This document shows positions 12,984 to 15,283 of a stretch of 15,283 nucleotides of DNA, piece by piece. The DNA is from Baffinella frigidus (lineage: Eukaryota > Cryptophyceae > Cryptomonadales > Baffinellaceae), in the NCBI GenBank assembly GCA_026770585.1, contig MU646824.1:18502-33784 (forward strand). Direction: 5' to 3'. The translations under genes were made by a program, and so were the position numbers. The notes under the pieces are model-generated. The model saw only the letters and a list, made by a program, of their open reading frames with translations. It searched no databases and was not told the origin of the DNA. The number at the start of each line of letters is the position of its first letter. Position 1 is the stretch's first letter.

Positions 12984-13106
12984 GTACAGGGGCACCTCGC
13001 TCATAAGAAACTGCCCCCCCCATAGGACCACCGTAGGGTCCTAGGCACAGGTCTACGGTAGGTTTCTAGGTGGAAGCGGTTTCTTATGAGCGATGTGCCC
13101 CTGTAC
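12984..13106. mobile_element. Palindromic element P, copy D
   Basis: Perfect outer arms GTACAGGGGCACCTCGCTCA and GAGCGATGTGCCCCTGTAC at the last bases, TA on both sides of CAGGGG/CCCCTG. Centre TAGGTCTACGG-type. Confidence 0.9.
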
Positions 13107-13243
13107 TACCGACCTTTCGCACATCGTCGACGAAGCACACGATTCACGAAGTGCATCCCTCGCCCGCATTGCCCGCCCGTCTGGGGCTCTGCAACCCCAT
13201 CCCCAAAGCCTTCCCAGCGGTGTGTTGAGGGGGGCCTACAGGT

Positions 13244-13364
13244 GTACAGGTACCTCGCTCATAAGAAACCGCACGCCCCTAGGACCCTACAGTAGGCCCA
13301 TGCCTCGGGCCTTATGGTGACCCTAGGGGGGGGGGCAGTTTCAGATGAGCGAGGAACCCCTGTA
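13244..13364. mobile_element. Palindromic element P, copy E
   Basis: GTACAGGTACCTCGCTCATA left and TCAGATGAGCGAGGAACCCC then TGTA right, TA on both sides. The 13107-13243 stretch before it and 13365-13515 after it hold short open frames only. Confidence 0.9.
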
Positions 13365-13515
13365 TCAAACGGCACTTGCAGCAGACCGTTGTGGAGGGAG
13401 CACGAAATCAACCTTTCCCTTTCTTAGAGAAGCACGGCGGCCGGTGGCGCGATCAGGGAACACATCCGTGGATCAAGGTTGTACAATTTACTTCCTAGTC
13501 ACCTGCCTCCACCCC

Positions 13516-13638
13516 GTACATGGGTACTTCGCTCATGAGAAACTGCCTCCCCGTAGGAACCTACAGTAGACCAAAGCCTAGGACCCTTCGGCGGTCCTAA
13601 GGGGGGGGGCAGTTTCTTAGGAGCGAGGTACCCCTGCA
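13516..13638. mobile_element. Palindromic element P, copy F
   Basis: GTACATGGGTACTTCGCTCA left and TTAGGAGCGAGGTACCCCTG right, with CAGTTTCTTAG and AGAAACTG completing the stem. A fragment CTACAGGGGTAGAGTCCTAG follows at 13643. Confidence 0.88.
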
Positions 13639-13810
13639 GGGCCCTCCCTACAGGGGTAGAGTCCTAGGATGCAAAGATCGCTCCTAGGTTGTCCGTAATT
13701 GTGAGGAGGAAGTCGCTCCGGTTGGTTGTATCTGTGGCAAGGAAGTGGGGGCGCACGAATACCCCCGTGGATCAAGAGTGTACTGTCGACACGATTCGGT
13801 GCAGACACCG

Positions 13811-13904
13811 TTGTTGTTGTTGTTGTTGTTGGTGTTGTTGGTGTTGTTGTTGATGTTGTTGTTGTTGTTGGTGGTGTTGTTGTTGTTGATGTTGTTGTTG
13901 TTGT
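13811..13904 (+). repeat. GTT/AAC trinucleotide microsatellite
   Basis: About 31 TTG units with a few GGTGTTG and GATGTTG interruptions. Poly-Val and poly-Gln frames across it are products of the repeat. Confidence 0.97.
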
Positions 13905-13930
13905 ATTAACGTGTCCCCCGGCGCGACCAC

Positions 13931-14052
13931 CACAGGGGTACCTCGCTCATAACAAAGCGCCACCCGCTAGGACCCTACTTCAGGCCTATGCCTAGGGCCC
14001 TATGGTCCTAGGGGGGGGGGGGGGGGGTCTGATGAGCGAGGTAGTCCTGTAG
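13931..14052. mobile_element. Palindromic element P, copy G
   Basis: CACAGGGGTACCTCGCTCAT left, G-run then TCTGATGAGCGAGGTAGTCC right. Lies immediately after the GTT tract. Confidence 0.85.
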
Positions 14053-14190
14053 CTCTGTCTCACTCTGATGCGGGGTCACCAAATTGGTGGGCCCGGGTTC
14101 GTTTTCGCTCCAAAGTTGACGGATGTGTACCGCCAACTCAGAACCTCACCTTGAGAATAGTCGGTCAACCTAACTGAGACAGCGAGGACC
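14053..14190 (+). repeat. Dispersed repeat R2, copy 2
   Basis: CTCTGTCTCACTCTGATGCG, then CCAAAGTTGACGGATGTGTA and GAGAATAGTCGGTCAACC match the 2505-2640 copy block by block. Confidence 0.65.
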
Positions 14191-14216
14191 AGAGCCCCGC
14201 GCACCATTACGCGCAG

Positions 14217-14242
14217 AGACAGAGAAAGAGAGAGACAGAGAA

Positions 14243-14309
<67 letters not shown>

Positions 14310-14340
14310 GACAGAGATAGATAGAGAGGGAGGGAGAGAG
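14217..14340 (+). repeat. GA-rich microsatellite
   Basis: (GA)n with GACAGAGAAA and (GACA)n parts. Long Ser/Leu-rich minus-strand frames are products of the repeat. Confidence 0.96.
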
Positions 14341-14758
14341 TCGGACATCTTGCAGCGTCCGCATCTCGCGGCGCTGGTTCAGAGCACACTAGTCAACTTC
14401 TCCCGCGTGTCGAGCGTAGGGCGTCGTCTTCTCGTCAACCGCGCGAGGACGAGGTCGTGATTCGCCAGCACCCCGAAGGTTTGTGGGGCTGGGCCGCGTT
14501 CCGAAGAGGAATGGCGCTGGCGTGAAGCATCATCCGCGGAGGGGGGGCGGTTGAACGGGGTGTTGAACGGAGACATTTGTGGGAGAGATCGTCGCCGCAC
14601 CTCCGAGGAGGAAGGCACATGGCGGAACGGGGAGGTTTGCTCGGCGCAAGAGGCCCGCCGGAATACAACGTTCGGGGAGGAGCAGGTGCTCGTGATCACC
14701 ATCGCACAGATCGTTTTTCCCGTGTGATCAACGAGGTGCTCTCGTGCGAGCAAAGAGG
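14341..14758. other. Single-copy stretch with weak exon-like content
   Basis: After a CTTGCAG at 14349-14355 the plus strand is open for about 30 codons (RPHLAALVQSTLVNFSRVSS) up to a GAG then GTCGTG at about 14450. The minus strand is also open for 130 codons (14379-14771). I recognise no family on either strand, and both may be chance; an exon of an off-window gene is possible. Confidence 0.2.
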
Positions 14759-14806
14759 TTGTTACGACCAAGGGGTATTTTTTCTAAAAATACCCCTTGT
14801 TACGAC
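14759..14806. mobile_element. Minimal hairpin with R3 ends and flanking direct repeat
   Basis: AAGGGGTATTTTT and AAAAATACCCCTT form a perfect stem with a loop of a few bases (14770-14798). TTGTTACGAC stands on both sides (14759-14768, 14797-14806). This resembles a transposon reduced to its ends, with an approximately 8-bp target-site duplication. Confidence 0.75.
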
Positions 14807-15184
14807 AAGGACGCGATCTCAGAACCAAAAACAAGAAAAACAAAATATCTTCAGAAAGTCTTACGTCCTTCTAGTACGGGTCAGGGGTATCAAATAACGG
14901 GGGTGGGCTGTCTACTGATATGCGTCCTTCTAAGACCTTCTTGGAAACCCGGAACAAAGCTGGTTTCAAAAGAAGAAGAAAAATGATGACAAGTGAAAAA
15001 TGAACATTTGCCGGATTAAGACATATGTGTGGTAAAAACAAGTTATCTTGATATCTTCAAGGAGAAAGTCACGCTTGCCGTCCTTCTACGGGTTCGTGAT
15101 TCGAGGGAGCTGCATGGTCAGTCCTGAAAATGGACTTTTCGGGATGAACACGATTGAAACAAGATTGAAACAAGTAGTGTTGCG
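14807..15184. other. AT-richer stretch, nothing recognised
   Basis: Less GC than the rest, with no open frame showing recognisable features. The phrase GTCCTTCTA or a close variant occurs at about 14865, 14924 and 15080, and GATTGAAACAAG twice at about 15152-15175. Confidence 0.5.
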
Positions 15185-15283
15185 TCTCGAAGAATTCTTC
15201 GAGACTCGAGAAGTGGATATGCGACCTCGAGAAGCGAGGTTCGAGACTCGAGAAATCTCGAGATCTCGAGAAATTGTTCGAGA
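15185..15283. repeat. CTCGAGA palindrome run at the window edge
   Basis: Perfect 20-bp palindrome TCTCGAAGAATTCTTCGAGA (15185-15204), perfect 16-bp palindrome TCTCGAGATCTCGAGA (15256-15271), and five or more CTCGAGA-like units. Probably the edge of a longer repeat cut by the window. Confidence 0.85.

Noticed and set aside
13726-13995. Val-rich and Gln-rich open frames
   Set aside because: Translation of the GTT trinucleotide tract.
10885-14052. Regularly repeated palindromes resembling a CRISPR array
   Set aside because: Units are about 120-130 bp and diverged, spacing is irregular, spacers are not uniform, and the genes are eukaryotic with introns.
14076-14389. Ser/Leu-rich minus-strand open frames
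   Set aside because: Direct translation of the GA microsatellite.

Overview
The window is nuclear DNA from an intron-rich eukaryote. Degenerate (TTTAGGG)n-type arrays, GT-AG introns and a PLP-homeostasis protein of plant/bacterial type suggest a photosynthetic protist or alga with a repeat-laden genome, but the lineage cannot be fixed from sequence alone. There is no bacterial operon, CRISPR array or recognisable tRNA or rRNA. Two real genes can be rebuilt exon by exon; every internal junction in the parts rated reliable keeps the reading frame.

Left side (73-3507, minus strand): six exons of a mitochondrial carrier of the pyrimidine-nucleotide type (RIM2/SLC25A33/36-like), running off the left edge before its third repeat. 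Its introns are packed with telomere-like 7-bp arrays. About 0.4 kb away and head to head (3921 onward, plus strand) is a nine-exon gene for the PLP-binding protein YggS/PROSC/PLPBP. After the conserved core (ends 8985), Pro/Ala-rich exon-like segments lead to a possible hydrophobic C-terminal segment with a basic end and stop at 10819-10821. The two genes share an upstream region that holds a MITE-like element.

The introns of the PLPBP gene contain broken copies of its own exons: four pieces of exon 3, one copy of exon 6 that ends in a stop, and copies of the start of exon 9. Two of these lie inside inverted repeats, which suggests fold-back elements or template switching that duplicated exon pieces. 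This is the most unusual signal here.

Right side (about 10.88-14.05 kb): a gene-poor cluster of about 120-130-bp near-perfect palindromic elements with CAGGGGTACC...GGTACCCCTG ends, a second TA-flanked element apparently nested in one of them, and GTT and GA microsatellites. The last 0.9 kb holds a minimal hairpin flanked by a direct repeat, stretches with no recognisable content, and a run of CTCGAGA palindromes at the edge. Several further dispersed families (called R1, R2 and R3 here) recur through introns and intergenic DNA.
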